IMG/VR virus record: IMGVR_UViG_3300033153_006968
Span: 21,610-85,609 of that record
DNA from: a virus
Direction: 5' to 3' (one strand)
Length of the DNA stretch: 64,000 nt
Under the pieces are notes generated by a model, which was not told the DNA's origin, did not search any database, and worked only from the letters and a program-made list of their open reading frames with translations. This document shows, one piece after another, positions 63,935 to 64,000 of the stretch. Numbering within the stretch: the stretch's first letter is position 1; every line of letters begins with the position of its first letter. The translations under genes were made by a program, and so were the position numbers.

Positions 63935-63965
63935 TTGACATGCCTTATTTGTGGGAGGGTATCTA
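63935..63965 (+). promoter_or_regulatory. Possible rightward promoter at window edge
   Basis: TTGACA (63935-63940) is followed after 19 bases by TATCTA (63960-63965). The spacing is long and the -10 imperfect, so this is a weak candidate for transcription into sequence beyond the window. Confidence 0.25.
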
Positions 63966-64000
63966 TATTGGTACTTGTTGGTGTTTGTTGGTGTGTATTG

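Noticed and set aside
1-64000. Many open frames of 60-160 codons opposite or out of frame with the long genes
   Set aside because: They lie inside well-supported long genes, lack ribosome sites and read as low-complexity or Arg/Ser/Leu-rich shadow translations.
1-64000. tRNA genes, integrase, transposase or lysis cassette
   Set aside because: None could be recognised; gaps are too short for tRNAs and all large frames fit structural or packaging roles.

Overview
The window is one long structural (late) region of a large contractile-tailed phage (myovirus type), or a prophage or metagenomic contig of one. Almost all of it is on the minus strand, so it reads from about 63.3 kb down to 1 kb. Genes are packed tightly, often with ATGA/TAATG-type overlaps and GGAG-type ribosome sites, and GTG/TTG starts are common. 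No tRNA, rRNA, CRISPR, integrase, plasmid or metabolic gene is visible. Composition is A+T-rich (about 40% G+C by eye) with many AGA and ATA codons. The host cannot be named; the strong Shine-Dalgarno sites argue against a Bacteroidota host.

Layout in transcription order. (1) 63.3-62.0 kb: three small genes, one a candidate small terminase. (2) 62.0-58.3 kb: a 724-residue protein with an HEDVH metallopeptidase-like motif and a duplicated cassette, then three small Ala/Gly-rich membrane-type proteins. (3) 58.3-46.2 kb: packaging and head genes: large terminase, three unknowns, portal fused to a MuF-type domain, prohead protease fused to a scaffold-like coiled coil, a structural protein, and the major capsid protein followed by a terminator. 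(4) 46.1-36.7 kb: decoration or fibre-like beta-rich proteins and one Ig-domain protein. (5) 36.7-30.5 kb: a 1294-residue fibre with a C1q/TNF-like head, then three neck proteins. (6) 30.4-25.9 kb: sheath and three tube-like proteins, with a terminator after the first tube gene. (7) 25.8-16.5 kb: two tail-assembly chaperone-like genes and two giant proteins of 1251 and 1423 residues in the tape-measure position. (8) 16.5-5.7 kb: baseplate: a 1940-residue hub with an M23 peptidase, spike/OB protein, gp25-like and J-like proteins, and tail-tip connectors. (9) 5.7-0 kb: two large fibres, the last one cut by the window edge.

The most exciting item is the 1423-residue protein at 16473-20744. Its residues ~890-1025 carry, in the right order, the signature blocks of an RNA polymerase beta-prime double-psi beta-barrel, ending in ADFDAD (the DxDxD metal-binding motif). 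Its place among tail genes suggests a virion-packaged RNA polymerase ejected with the DNA, as known for crAss-like phages and Thermus phage P23-45. The 1251-residue protein and the membrane-type proteins near the terminase are candidates for the same ejected set.

Regulation: two clear intrinsic terminators sit behind the most abundant products (major capsid, tail tube). Good sigma70-like promoters precede the chaperone/tail block and one fibre gene. Several other real gaps hold a TATAAT box, one or two so close to the ATG that the message may be leaderless. At the extreme right a small plus-strand gene of different composition marks the edge of another module.
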